5,133 nt of DNA from Coriobacteriales bacterium (lineage in GTDB: Bacteria; Actinomycetota; Coriobacteriia; Coriobacteriales; UBA8131). The position numbers were made by a program, and so were the translations under genes. Position 1 is the first letter of the stretch, and each line of letters opens with the position of its first letter. The DNA is taken from assembly GCA_031282085.1 (NCBI GenBank), contig JAITEK010000093.1:1-5133 (forward strand), read 5' to 3'. Positions 1-5,133 of this stretch are shown here, piece after piece. The notes under the pieces are model-generated. The model saw only the letters and a list, made by a program, of their open reading frames with translations. It did not search any database and was not told where the DNA came from.

Positions 1-726
1 GCCAAGGTCACGAATATCCAGCTTGCGGCCGACCTTATCAACAACTCGTTCGTTGAACCGGGCGGGGTGTGGTCGTTTAACGACACCACGGGCGAGTGCA
101 ACGCCGAGAAGGGGTTTCAGCAGGCAAAAGCCATCGTGGAGGGGGAGTATGTTGACGAGATCGGCGGCGGTATCTGCCAGGTTGCGACTACGATATTCAA
201 CGCGGTGTTCGACTCGGGGCTGCCCATCGCCGAACGCGTGAACCACGGCTTTTACCTTGTTGCCTACCCTGCCGGGCGCGACGCCGCGGTTTCCTGGCGT
301 TGGCCCGACCTCAAGTTCGAGAACGACACCGGCAACTGGATACTGATTACCATGAGCTACACGGACAGCACCGTTACCTGTACTTTGTGGGGCACCAACC
401 CCGGTTATCGGGTGGAGACCGAGGATACCGGCTTTACCGACCGCACGGATTTTGAGACCAAGGAGATTGAGAATCCCGAACTTGCCAAGGGGGAGAAGCA
501 CGTTAAGCAAGAAGGCGTGCGTGGCCGCACCATCGTTGTGACCAGGTACGTGTACAATAGTGCGGGTGAACTTCTGCGTAAGGCGTCGTTTAGGTCGGTC
601 TACGAGCCTGAGAAGGAGATCATCGAGGTGGGGACCAAAGAAGACCCCGCGGGTAAAGACAAGGATAAGGATAAGGACAAGGATAAGGCGAAAGCAGCCG
701 ATGCGGCAAAGCCCGCAGAAGAATAA
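1..726 (+). CDS. VanW-family protein, C-terminal part (5' end outside window)
   Basis: The frame is open from base 1, so the true start lies upstream and about 241 residues are seen. The first ~125 residues carry the VanW-domain signature: LAADLINNSFVEPGGVWSFN near the left edge, then GGGICQVATTIFNAV (from base 163), ERVNHGF and PAGRDAAV. The VanW domain occurs in vancomycin-resistance clusters and in many surface proteins of Gram-positive bacteria; its biochemical role is not established. The next ~60 residues (about 475-640) resemble a G5 domain, with the pattern KQEGVRGRTIVV, a Tyr-rich strand and a closing IIEVGTK; this is a weaker call. The protein ends in a charged Lys-Asp and Ala-Lys tail. 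Most such proteins are exported, with an N-terminal signal and often a peptidoglycan-binding domain, but that part is not in the window. The ligase gene follows after 59 bp on the same strand. Confidence 0.88.
   Translation, partial: AKVTNIQLAADLINNSFVEPGGVWSFNDTTGECNAEKGFQQAKAIVEGEYVDEIGGGICQVATTIFNAVFDSGLPIAERVNHGFYLVAYPAGRDAAVSWRWPDLKFENDTGNWILITMSYTDSTVTCTLWGTNPGYRVETEDTGFTDRTDFETKEIENPELAKGEKHVKQEGVRGRTIVVTRYVYNSAGELLRKASFRSVYEPEKEIIEVGTKEDPAGKDKDKDKDKDKAKAADAAKPAEE
655..684 (+). repeat. Hexanucleotide repeat coding a (Lys-Asp)5 tail
   Basis: Five consecutive hexamers of the form AARGAY (AAAGAC, AAGGAT, AAGGAT, AAGGAC, AAGGAT) encode KDKDKDKDKD near the end of the VanW protein, followed by AAGGCG. 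Length changes by slippage would add or remove two residues without shifting the frame. The T/C differences in the last base show the array is not freshly expanded. It probably gives a flexible, charged C-terminal extension. Confidence 0.8.
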
Positions 727-770
727 AGGGGTGTTGCGCGCAAGGTGCGCGTCACGGTTATGGCGACGAT

Positions 771-780
771 GAAGGGAAGG
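771..780 (+). promoter_or_regulatory. Shine-Dalgarno supporting the GTG start of the ligase
   Basis: The purine run GAAGGGAAGG ends five bases before GTG at 786. It fixes the start at this GTG, because the residues that follow run directly into the conserved N-terminal part of the family and no better placed ATG exists nearby. Confidence 0.7.
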
Positions 781-785
781 TACCA

Positions 786-2132
786 GTGGCGAATTCAACC
801 GGCAAGGTAGCTGGGCCGGAGAAGTACTTCCAGCCTGAGATCGAGAAGATGGGACGTGAGGAGCTTGAGGCGCTCCAGTTGGAGCGGTTGAAGGCGACCG
901 TCGCGAACTGCTATGAGAACATCCCGTTCTATCGGAGGGCTTTTGACGAGGCGGGGATTGCCCCCTCTGACGTGCAGACCCTCGATGACCTGCGGCGCCT
1001 CCCCTTTACCACGAAGCAGGATATGCGCGACGCCTACCCCTTTGACCTGTTCGCCATCCCCGTTGATGACGGGCGCGTGCAGCGCCTGCATGCCTCGTCG
1101 GGCACGACGGGCAACGCGACGGTCGTCGGCTACACGCAGCGCGACATCGACGCGTGGGGCGACACCTTCGCCCGCGCCATCGCGCAGGTGGGCGGCGACG
1201 AACACTCCATCCTGCAGGTCGCCTATGGCTACGGCTTGTTCACCGGCGGCCTCGGCGCGCATGAGGGTGGCATCCGCATGAACTCAACCATCCTGCCGAT
1301 GAGCAGCGGGAACACTAAGCGTCAGGTGCAGATGATGCGCGATTTCGGCGCGGACATCCTCGCCTGTACGCCGTCATATGCCCTGCTCATCGCAGATACA
1401 GCTATTGAGATGGGCTTTGACCCGGCAAATGACTTCAAACTGAGCGGCGCCATCTGCGGCGCCGAACCGTGCTCCGAGGGTATGCGCCGCGACATCGAGA
1501 GCAAGCTCGGCGTTAAGGTGGTTGACATCTATGGCCTGTCCGAGGTCATGGGGCCGGGCGTGTCCTGCGAATGCCGCTACCAGACGGGGCTGCATGTGGC
1601 CGAGGACCACTTCATCATCGAGATACTCGACCCGGATACGCTGGAGCCGGTGCCCGACGGCGAGTACGGTGAGGTGGTGTTTACGACGCTCTCCAAGGAG
1701 TGCACGCCGCTCATCCGCTACCGTACGCGCGACATCTCGCGCATCGTGCCGGGCGCGTGTGAGTGCGGGCGCACGCTGCGTCGCATGGACCGCATCCAGG
1801 GCCGCACGGACGATATGCTCATCATCCGCGGTGTGAACGTGTTCCCGAACCAGTTCCAGGAGGTGCTCGCCGGCTTTGAGGAGGTCACGTCGTACTACCA
1901 GATCATCCTCACGAGCAGAGGCCCGCTCGACCACGTAACACTGAAGGTTGAGACCGTGCCAGAGTTCGACTTTGACGAGATACGCAAGATCGAGGACCTG
2001 CAGAAGCGCATCAACGCGGAGCTCAAGAGCAACCTGCAAGTGAGCGTTGAGGTGAAGGTTGTTGAGCCGAAGTCCATCGAGCGCAGCGAAGGCAAGGCCC
2101 GCCGCGTCATCGACGAGCGCGAGAAAGCATGA
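786..2132 (+). CDS. paaK: Phenylacetate-CoA ligase family protein
   Basis: This 448-residue protein has the usual length of PaaK-type adenylate-forming enzymes, which activate phenylacetate or a related aryl acid with ATP and CoA in the cytoplasm. Visible motifs, in order: the ATP-binding loop SSGTTG (residues 104-109), YGLSE (249-253), RYRTRD (311-316), the hinge region GRTDDMLIIRG (339-349) followed by NVFPNQ, and the C-terminal SEGK with the likely catalytic Lys437. A CEC at 261-263 and CECGRT at 325-330 match the Cys-bearing segments common in anaerobe members. The start is GTG with a good Shine-Dalgarno. An ACT-domain gene follows downstream, a common pairing for this family; in anaerobes such pairs often occur near indolepyruvate ferredoxin oxidoreductase, which is not seen here. 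The exact substrate (phenylacetate, indoleacetate or another aryl acid) cannot be read from sequence. All core motifs are intact. Confidence 0.93.
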   Translation: MANSTGKVAGPEKYFQPEIEKMGREELEALQLERLKATVANCYENIPFYRRAFDEAGIAPSDVQTLDDLRRLPFTTKQDMRDAYPFDLFAIPVDDGRVQRLHASSGTTGNATVVGYTQRDIDAWGDTFARAIAQVGGDEHSILQVAYGYGLFTGGLGAHEGGIRMNSTILPMSSGNTKRQVQMMRDFGADILACTPSYALLIADTAIEMGFDPANDFKLSGAICGAEPCSEGMRRDIESKLGVKVVDIYGLSEVMGPGVSCECRYQTGLHVAEDHFIIEILDPDTLEPVPDGEYGEVVFTTLSKECTPLIRYRTRDISRIVPGACECGRTLRRMDRIQGRTDDMLIIRGVNVFPNQFQEVLAGFEEVTSYYQIILTSRGPLDHVTLKVETVPEFDFDEIRKIEDLQKRINAELKSNLQVSVEVKVVEPKSIERSEGKARRVIDEREKA

Positions 2133-2158
2133 GGGGTTTAGTCCGTTACGGCAGTCGC

Positions 2159-2337
2159 GTGTCGCGTGCTGCGCACGCTCTGGGTACGTCGCCCGCCGTT
2201 GCGTGCGACTGGATTCTGGGCCAAGCCCAGAATGACGGACAAAAATGCACGTCACCCTGGGTTTATCCCAGGGTCCAACCGGCGGCGGTAGCCGACGGAA
2301 CCGCAATACATCGCGGGACGCGCAGCGTCCTCGTGAC
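2159..2337 (+). repeat. Six-hairpin mosaic repeat, copy 1
   Basis: This 179-bp noncoding unit begins 27 bp after the ligase stop. It contains six consecutive stem-loops: (a) 2164-2178 GCGTGC-TGC-GCACGC; (b) 2188-2209, outer arms GTCGC/GCGAC with inner CGC/GCG; (c) 2213-2233, arms ATTCTGGGC and GCCCAGAAT around CAA; (d) 2254-2274, arms ACCCTGGG and CCCAGGGT; (e) 2279-2298, CCGGCGGC and GCCGACGG around GGTA; (f) 2316-2330 GGACGC-GCA-GCGTCC. Modules c and d resemble the dispersed palindromes with GGATTCYGGG and CACCCTGGG cores that are known from many bacterial genomes. Short spurious open frames across it are products of the repeat, not genes. Confidence 0.88.
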
Positions 2338-2345
2338 GCAATCGT

Positions 2346-2524
2346 GTGTCGCGCTGCGCGCTCTCTATGCGTCGCCCGCTGTTGCGTGCGACTGGATTCT
2401 GGGCCAAGCCCAGAATGACGGACAAAAAGTGGCACGTCACCCTGGGCTTGTCCCAGGGTCCACCCGGCGGCGGTAGCCGACGGACTTACAGAACAACGCG
2501 GGACGGCGCAGCCGTCCTCGTGAC
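2346..2524 (+). repeat. Six-hairpin mosaic repeat, copy 2 (tandem)
   Basis: The second unit starts 187 bp after copy 1 in the same orientation and is also 179 bp. Hairpins: (a) 2351-2361 GCGC-TGC-GCGC; (b) 2371-2392; (c) 2396-2416, identical to copy 1; (d) 2439-2459, loop CTTGT in place of TTTAT; (e) 2464-2483; (f) 2501-2517 GGACGGC-GCA-GCCGTCC. Only eight bases separate it from copy 1. It ends six bases before the AAGGAG of the ACT gene, so the two copies fill nearly all of the 410-bp gap between ligase and ACT gene. Confidence 0.88.
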
Positions 2525-2542
2525 ACTCGAAAGGAGTACATC

Positions 2543-2965
2543 ATGATTGACCAGATAACCGTCTTTCTTGAGAACGACAAAGGCCGTCTTGCGGCGCTGT
2601 GCCGCGTTCTCGGCGACGCCGGTATATCCATGCACGCCCTGACCGTAGCCGACACCGCACAGTACGGCGTTGCCCGTATCATCGCCGATACCCCCGCGAA
2701 GGCTTACGAGGTTCTCAACGAGAAGGGCTTCCGCGCGTCGCTGACCAAGGTGTTTGCCGTGGAAGTGCCCGACAACGCGGGTGGGCTTGCCGCCCTGCTC
2801 GACGCCTTCGACGCGGCTGGCATTAACGTTGAGTACGCCTATTGTTTTGCCGTTGAGGGTGGTAAAGCGATTGACGTTTTGCGCATCGACAACCATGACG
2901 AGGCGGTAAAGGCCATTGCGGCTACGGGCTTCCGCACGATGCGCCCCGAAGAACTGTATGCGTGA
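2543..2965 (+). CDS. Double ACT-domain protein, ligase-associated
   Basis: This 140-residue protein is composed only of two ACT-like domains, about residues 3-66 and 69-136. The first opens MIDQITVFLENDKGRLAALC, followed by LGDAGISMHA. The second opens KVFAVEVPDNAGGLAALLDA, followed by DAAGINVEYAYCF. Both have the beta-alpha-beta pattern and the small-residue turn before the first helix where ACT domains bind amino acids at dimer interfaces. Stand-alone double-ACT proteins of this size frequently lie beside phenylacetate-CoA ligase genes, as here; a role as aromatic amino-acid sensor for the ligase or its pathway is an inference. AAGGAG at 2531-2536, six bases before ATG, decides the start. 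The stop overlaps the carboxypeptidase start in ATGCGTGA, suggesting translational coupling. Confidence 0.88.
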   Translation: MIDQITVFLENDKGRLAALCRVLGDAGISMHALTVADTAQYGVARIIADTPAKAYEVLNEKGFRASLTKVFAVEVPDNAGGLAALLDAFDAAGINVEYAYCFAVEGGKAIDVLRIDNHDEAVKAIAATGFRTMRPEELYA

Positions 2966-4316
2966 AACAAGGCTTTTCGCGCGGGGGGACGGGGCAACTG
3001 TCCCACCCGCCAGGGCGGGTGGGACAGTTGCCCCGTCCCCCCATTTGCTCGTGCGCCTGCTGCTCGCTCTCATCCTCTCGTTTGCCTGTGTTGCTGCGCC
3101 GGGTGCGACGGCCTACGCCGACATCCGCGTAACCGACTCCGTCAACAATAAGCCGCTTGGGGCCGGCCATCCCACCGTGCCCGACGCTCCCGACGTGGTT
3201 GCGGATTATGCGGCGCTGTGCACCAGGGAGGGCATCGTGCTTTGGGAGCGCGACACGCACAAATCGGTGCCCATGGCCTCAACCACCAAGATCATGACGG
3301 CGGTTGTGGCGCTGGAGAACAAGGCGCCCGACACGCCGATGCTCGTTACCTACGGGGCGGCGATGACGGAGGGTTCAACGGCCGATTTGCGGGAAGGGGA
3401 CACGACCTTTCTCAAGGACCTCATCGTCTGCATGATGGTGCCCTCCGGCAACGACGCGGCCGTCGCGATAGCTGAGAATGTGGCCGGCACCGAGTTTGCC
3501 TTTGTCGATATGATGAACGCCAAAGCCGCGGAGCTCGGTATGACGGGTACGCACTTCTCCAACGCCTCGGGGCTGACCGATGAGGACAACTACACAACTG
3601 CGGCCGATTACCTGCTGCTCACCCGCGTGGCGATGGGCAACGAGCTGTTTAGGGAGGCGGTTGGCTCGGCGGAGGTTGTTGCCGAGGTAAACGGGGAGGA
3701 GCGCACGTACGACACAACGAATATGCTGCTCAACGACATGGAGGGCGCCAACGGCGTTAAAACGGGCTTTACCGATGAGGCTGGCTACTGCCTTATCGCG
3801 AGTGCCCAGCGCAACAACCTTGAGCTGTATGCGGTGGTGCTCCATTCCGACAGCGAGGAGCAGCGTTTTGCGGACGCCCAGACCCTGCTCGAGTGGGGTT
3901 TTGCGCATTACCGGGCTGTTGAGCTTATCAACGCCACCAAACCGATTGCCGACCTTGCGCTGCTGAGCTGGATAGATAAAACGGTGCCTGTTGCTGTGTC
4001 CGTCCCGGTTTCGGTGAACCTTTTTGACTACGCCGGAGAGATACGGCAGGAGGTGGTGCTTACGGAGCGGGAAGGCGCCGTTCGCAAAGGGGAGCAGGTG
4101 GGCACGCTCACCTGGACGCAAGGCGGCGAGGTGCTTGCCCAGATAGACCTACTTGCGACAGAGGATGTGTCTGAGCCGGGCTTTTGGGAGGGCATCGGCA
4201 TCTGGTGGCAACGTCTCTGGGGCGGCTTCTTCGGCGACCCACCCAACGCGACCTCCACAACCATCCTCCCCGAAGTATTCCCTCTCAAGATAGCCGATGT
4301 AAACGTTCCTGCGTAG
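2958..4316 (+). CDS. D-alanyl-D-alanine carboxypeptidase (PBP5/DacF type, peptidase S11)
   Basis: From ATG at 2958 this is 452 residues. The family trims the terminal D-Ala from peptidoglycan pentapeptides outside the membrane. All three active-site motifs are present: STTK (Ser108, Lys111), SGN (163-165) and KTG (268-270). A signal peptide has its hydrophobic core at about residues 30-48 (LLVRLLLALILSFACVAAPG) with likely cleavage after AYA at 54. The C-terminal domain after about residue 320 resembles the beta-rich PBP5 C-terminal domain, and GFWEGIGIWWQRLWGGFFG (408-426) looks like the amphipathic helix that holds these enzymes on the membrane. The start overlaps the ACT stop by eight bases. 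An in-frame palindrome supplies residues 9-28, giving an unusually long region before the hydrophobic core. TTG 3045 or GTG 3051 are alternative starts but lack a Shine-Dalgarno. The frame stays open upstream to 2916, inside the ACT gene. Confidence 0.92.
   Translation: MRETRLFARGDGATVPPARAGGTVAPSPHLLVRLLLALILSFACVAAPGATAYADIRVTDSVNNKPLGAGHPTVPDAPDVVADYAALCTREGIVLWERDTHKSVPMASTTKIMTAVVALENKAPDTPMLVTYGAAMTEGSTADLREGDTTFLKDLIVCMMVPSGNDAAVAIAENVAGTEFAFVDMMNAKAAELGMTGTHFSNASGLTDEDNYTTAADYLLLTRVAMGNELFREAVGSAEVVAEVNGEERTYDTTNMLLNDMEGANGVKTGFTDEAGYCLIASAQRNNLELYAVVLHSDSEEQRFADAQTLLEWGFAHYRAVELINATKPIADLALLSWIDKTVPVAVSVPVSVNLFDYAGEIRQEVVLTEREGAVRKGEQVGTLTWTQGGEVLAQIDLLATEDVSEPGFWEGIGIWWQRLWGGFFGDPPNATSTTILPEVFPLKIADVNVPA
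2983..3042. repeat. 60-bp palindrome inserted in carboxypeptidase N-terminal coding region
   Basis: Two perfect 29-bp inverted arms (2983-3011 and 3014-3042) are separated by only AG. Each arm contains GGGACAGTTGCCCCGTCCC or its complement. The total of 60 bp keeps the frame and adds 20 codons without a stop, reading roughly GDGATVPPARAGGTVAPSP. Removing exactly these bases joins MRETRLFA to HLLVRLLLALIL, an ordinary signal-peptide start. No target duplication is visible at the edges. It is unrelated in sequence to the six-hairpin repeat. It resembles REP-type palindromes with a GGGACAG core, so mobilisation by a Y1-type transposase is possible, but none is in the window. Confidence 0.9.
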
Positions 4317-4324
4317 TTTTGTTG

Positions 4325-4680
4325 CTAGAGATACTGCTGCTCCAGCTGCTCCAATGCCTCCATGCTGCTCTCGGTGTGGAGGGTTCCGGCAAGGGTGCAA
4401 GGTATAGCGGATGCGGCGGAGCAGCTCGCGTATGTCGTCTTTGGGGCGGCTCCCATACCGCGTGATGAAATCGATTATCTCAAGGTAATCACGTTGCTCA
4501 CCGTCTTGAGCGCTCAAGGCGGTCATGGCGCTTATGTAGCCGACACGCCGCATGGTAGGCCCCGTGTAGTCGCGGTCGAAGCGCTCAATCAACAAGACTG
4601 ACGAACTGCCAACGGCTACCAGGCGACAAGGCGCAACGGTGATTCCGTGCGTCTTTGCGCCAAGCAGCGCGTTATACCGT
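4325..4680 (-). pseudogene. hipA: HipA-family kinase remnant
   Basis: Read on the minus strand from about 4670 down to 4395, the translation shows HipA-like features: KTHGITVAPCRLVAVG, then SVLLIERFDRD (the RFDR motif at 4572-4583), RRVGYISAMTALSAQDGE, and DFITRYGSRPKDDIRELLRR. HipA proteins are serine/threonine kinases acting as toxins in HipBA modules. The remnant lacks the N-terminal domain, which would lie beyond 4681 where a mosaic repeat now sits, and lacks the catalytic-loop Asp-His-Asn region expected after RRI. After about 4390 the HipA frame loses similarity and runs on antisense to the carboxypeptidase. In another frame, a short stretch ends MEALEQLEQQYL with TAG at 4325-4327 and could be the original C-terminus after a deletion and frameshift; that part is uncertain. 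No HipB antitoxin gene is visible. It is convergent with the carboxypeptidase gene, nine bases apart. Confidence 0.68.
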
Positions 4681-4879
4681 CTCACGAGAACGGCTGGCGC
4701 CGTTCCGTGGTGCATTGTGGGTCCGGGCGCTATTGCGCCCGGTTGGACCCTGGGACAAGTCCAGGGTGACGGACAGAAGGTACGCCTGGGCCCCGCCGCC
4801 CGTCATTCCGGGCTTGTCCCGGAATCCAGTCGCACGCGCAAGCGGGCGACGCATAGAGAGCGTGCGTAGCACGCGACAC
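4681..4879 (-). repeat. Six-hairpin mosaic repeat, copy 3 (inverted)
   Basis: Read on the minus strand, this 199-bp unit has the same six modules in the same order as copies 1 and 2: (a) 4860-4874 GCGTGC-TAC-GCACGC; (b) 4829-4850; (c) 4805-4825, arms ATTCCGGG and CCCGGAAT; (d) 4747-4767, with one mismatch in the stem; (e) 4723-4742 CCGGGCGC-AATA-GCGCCCGG; (f) 4688-4705, arms GAACGGC and GCCGTTC. It is about 20 bp longer than the others because of extra GC-rich sequence between modules c and d (about 4775-4797). Its end coincides with the truncated 5' end of the HipA remnant. Confidence 0.85.
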
Positions 4880-4916
4880 TGTATGCCGTTTAAAAAAAGT
4901 CAAAAAGGGTGCCGAT

Positions 4917-4936
4917 TCTGTTCTAGTGAGAACAGA
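4917..4936. promoter_or_regulatory. Perfect 8-bp dyad, possible operator
   Basis: TCTGTTCT and AGAACAGA flank AGTG, giving a perfect inverted repeat 112 bp before the ATG at 5049. Its symmetry and position fit a dimeric regulator site, but a short hairpin is also possible and no regulator can be named. Confidence 0.4.
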
Positions 4937-4987
4937 CAGGTAGGTGCGCTTCTCAGTATCATGTTCAAAGATATGCAGCGAGTGGGA

Positions 4988-5002
4988 TTCCTCTTAGGGG
5001 AA
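4988..5002. other. Near-perfect short dyad in the leader
   Basis: TTCCTCTTAGGGGAA is a 15-bp near-palindrome with one T/G non-complementary pair that would form a wobble in RNA. It lies 46 bp before the proposed start at 5049 and may be a small hairpin in the leader or a binding site. Chance is not excluded. Confidence 0.25.
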
Positions 5003-5033
5003 GGCATCATCTGTCAGCATAGATGGAGAAAAC

Positions 5034-5043
5034 AGGAGAGAGG
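5034..5043 (+). promoter_or_regulatory. Shine-Dalgarno of the right-edge gene
   Basis: AGGAGAGAGG lies five bases before ATG 5049 (the upstream AGGAG is ten bases away). Such a strong purine-rich site directly before an open frame is the main support for a gene starting here. Confidence 0.6.
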
Positions 5044-5048
5044 ACGGG

Positions 5049-5133
5049 ATGGCCATGGCATCATACGGGGAAAAAACAGCAGGGGAGGGGAGGCATTTTA
5101 GCCCGAGGGATATACTGTCCTCATTATCAAAGG
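5049..5133 (+). CDS. Probable start of an unidentified protein (continues beyond window)
   Basis: From ATG 5049 the frame is open to the last base, giving 28 codons that begin MAMASYGEK and continue to RHFSPRDILSSLSK. A second in-frame ATG at 5055 is also possible. The start is supported by the strong AGGAGAGAGG site and by the preceding noncoding leader with dyads. The fragment is hydrophilic with no signal peptide or membrane segment so far, which suggests a cytoplasmic N-terminus. It is too short to assign a family. Confidence 0.5.
   Translation, partial: MAMASYGEKTAGEGRHFSPRDILSSLSK

Larger units (their letters stand above)
4880..5048. other. Noncoding leader upstream of the right-edge gene
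   Basis: This 169-bp stretch is less GC-rich than the rest and begins with an A-rich run (TTTAAAAAAAG). It holds two dyads, listed separately, and ends in a strong purine-rich ribosome site. I found no -35/-10 pair good enough to annotate. An open frame from ATG 4883 crosses it but has no ribosome site and no recognisable similarity. Confidence 0.5.

Noticed and set aside
1374..2435. Long minus-strand open frame opposite the ligase and repeats
   Set aside because: It is antisense to the ligase in GC-rich DNA, has no recognisable domain, and its N-terminal part is translated repeat sequence.
2129..2476. Plus-strand open frame across the tandem repeats
   Set aside because: Its peptide is itself repetitive (the CDWILGQAQNDGQK segment occurs twice) because it is translated from the hairpin units; no ribosome site or domain.
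2159..2524. CRISPR array
   Set aside because: Only two long direct units of 179 bp, with an 8-bp gap and internal hairpins; no short repeats with unique spacers and no cas genes.
2916..2957. Upstream start for the carboxypeptidase at 2916
   Set aside because: It lies inside the ACT coding sequence without a ribosome site and would add an implausible extension before the signal peptide; ATG 2958 overlapping the ACT stop is more typical.
3375..4121. Long minus-strand open frame opposite the carboxypeptidase
   Set aside because: The plus-strand frame has all catalytic motifs; the antisense frame shows no family features and is a codon-bias shadow.
4317..4340. Terminator between the carboxypeptidase and the HipA remnant
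   Set aside because: Only a short T run follows the stop, with no stable GC stem before it on either strand.
4919..4934. LexA/SOS box reading of the leader dyad
   Set aside because: Gram-positive SOS boxes read GAAC-N4-GTTC; here the half-sites are in the opposite order (GTTC-N6-GAAC).
4655..5101. Plus-strand open frame from repeat copy 3 into the leader, including a possible start at 4883
   Set aside because: The first half is repeat sequence, there is no ribosome site at 4883, no similarity is recognisable, and it overlaps the better supported start at 5049 in another frame.
5111..5116. TATACT as a -10 promoter element near the right edge
   Set aside because: No acceptable -35 element at the right distance, and it falls inside the proposed coding region starting at 5049.

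Overview
The window is GC-rich bacterial DNA with compact plus-strand genes in its first 4.3 kb and a degraded, repeat-laden stretch after that. A VanW-family surface protein, a phenylacetate-CoA ligase paired with a double-ACT protein, and a DD-carboxypeptidase with signal peptide and C-terminal amphipathic helix suggest an anaerobic Gram-positive-type host. My best guess is a coriobacterium (Eggerthellaceae-like), but this rests on gene content and style, not on a diagnostic marker.

Layout: (1) bases 1-726, the 3' part of a VanW-domain protein ending in a G5-like segment and a Lys-Asp tail; (2) 786-2132, a complete phenylacetate-CoA ligase family enzyme with a GTG start; (3) 2133-2542, 410 bp without a gene, almost filled by two tandem copies of a 179-bp repeat made of six consecutive hairpins; (4) 2543-2965, a 140-residue protein of two ACT domains; (5) 2958-4316, a D-alanyl-D-alanine carboxypeptidase whose start overlaps the ACT stop and whose signal-peptide region carries an in-frame 60-bp near-continuous palindrome; (6) 4325-4680, on the minus strand, the remains of a HipA-family kinase gene; (7) 4681-4879, a third, inverted copy of the six-hairpin repeat, at the point where the HipA remnant loses its 5' end; (8) 4880-5048, a less GC-rich leader with two dyads; (9) 5049-5133, the probable first 28 codons of a gene leaving the window.

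The ligase and ACT genes look like a functional pair for aryl-acid activation, with ACT as a possible amino-acid sensor. The VanW protein and the carboxypeptidase both point to the cell envelope. All four intact plus-strand genes could share a transcript, because no convincing terminator or promoter is visible between them; in that case the tandem repeats would sit in the message between ligase and ACT.

The most notable signal is the mosaic repeat. Three copies keep the same six hairpins in the same order, and several stems differ between copies by paired substitutions or paired indels that preserve base pairing. A second, unrelated palindrome family has been absorbed into a coding region as a 20-codon insert. 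No complete new defence or metabolic system is visible.
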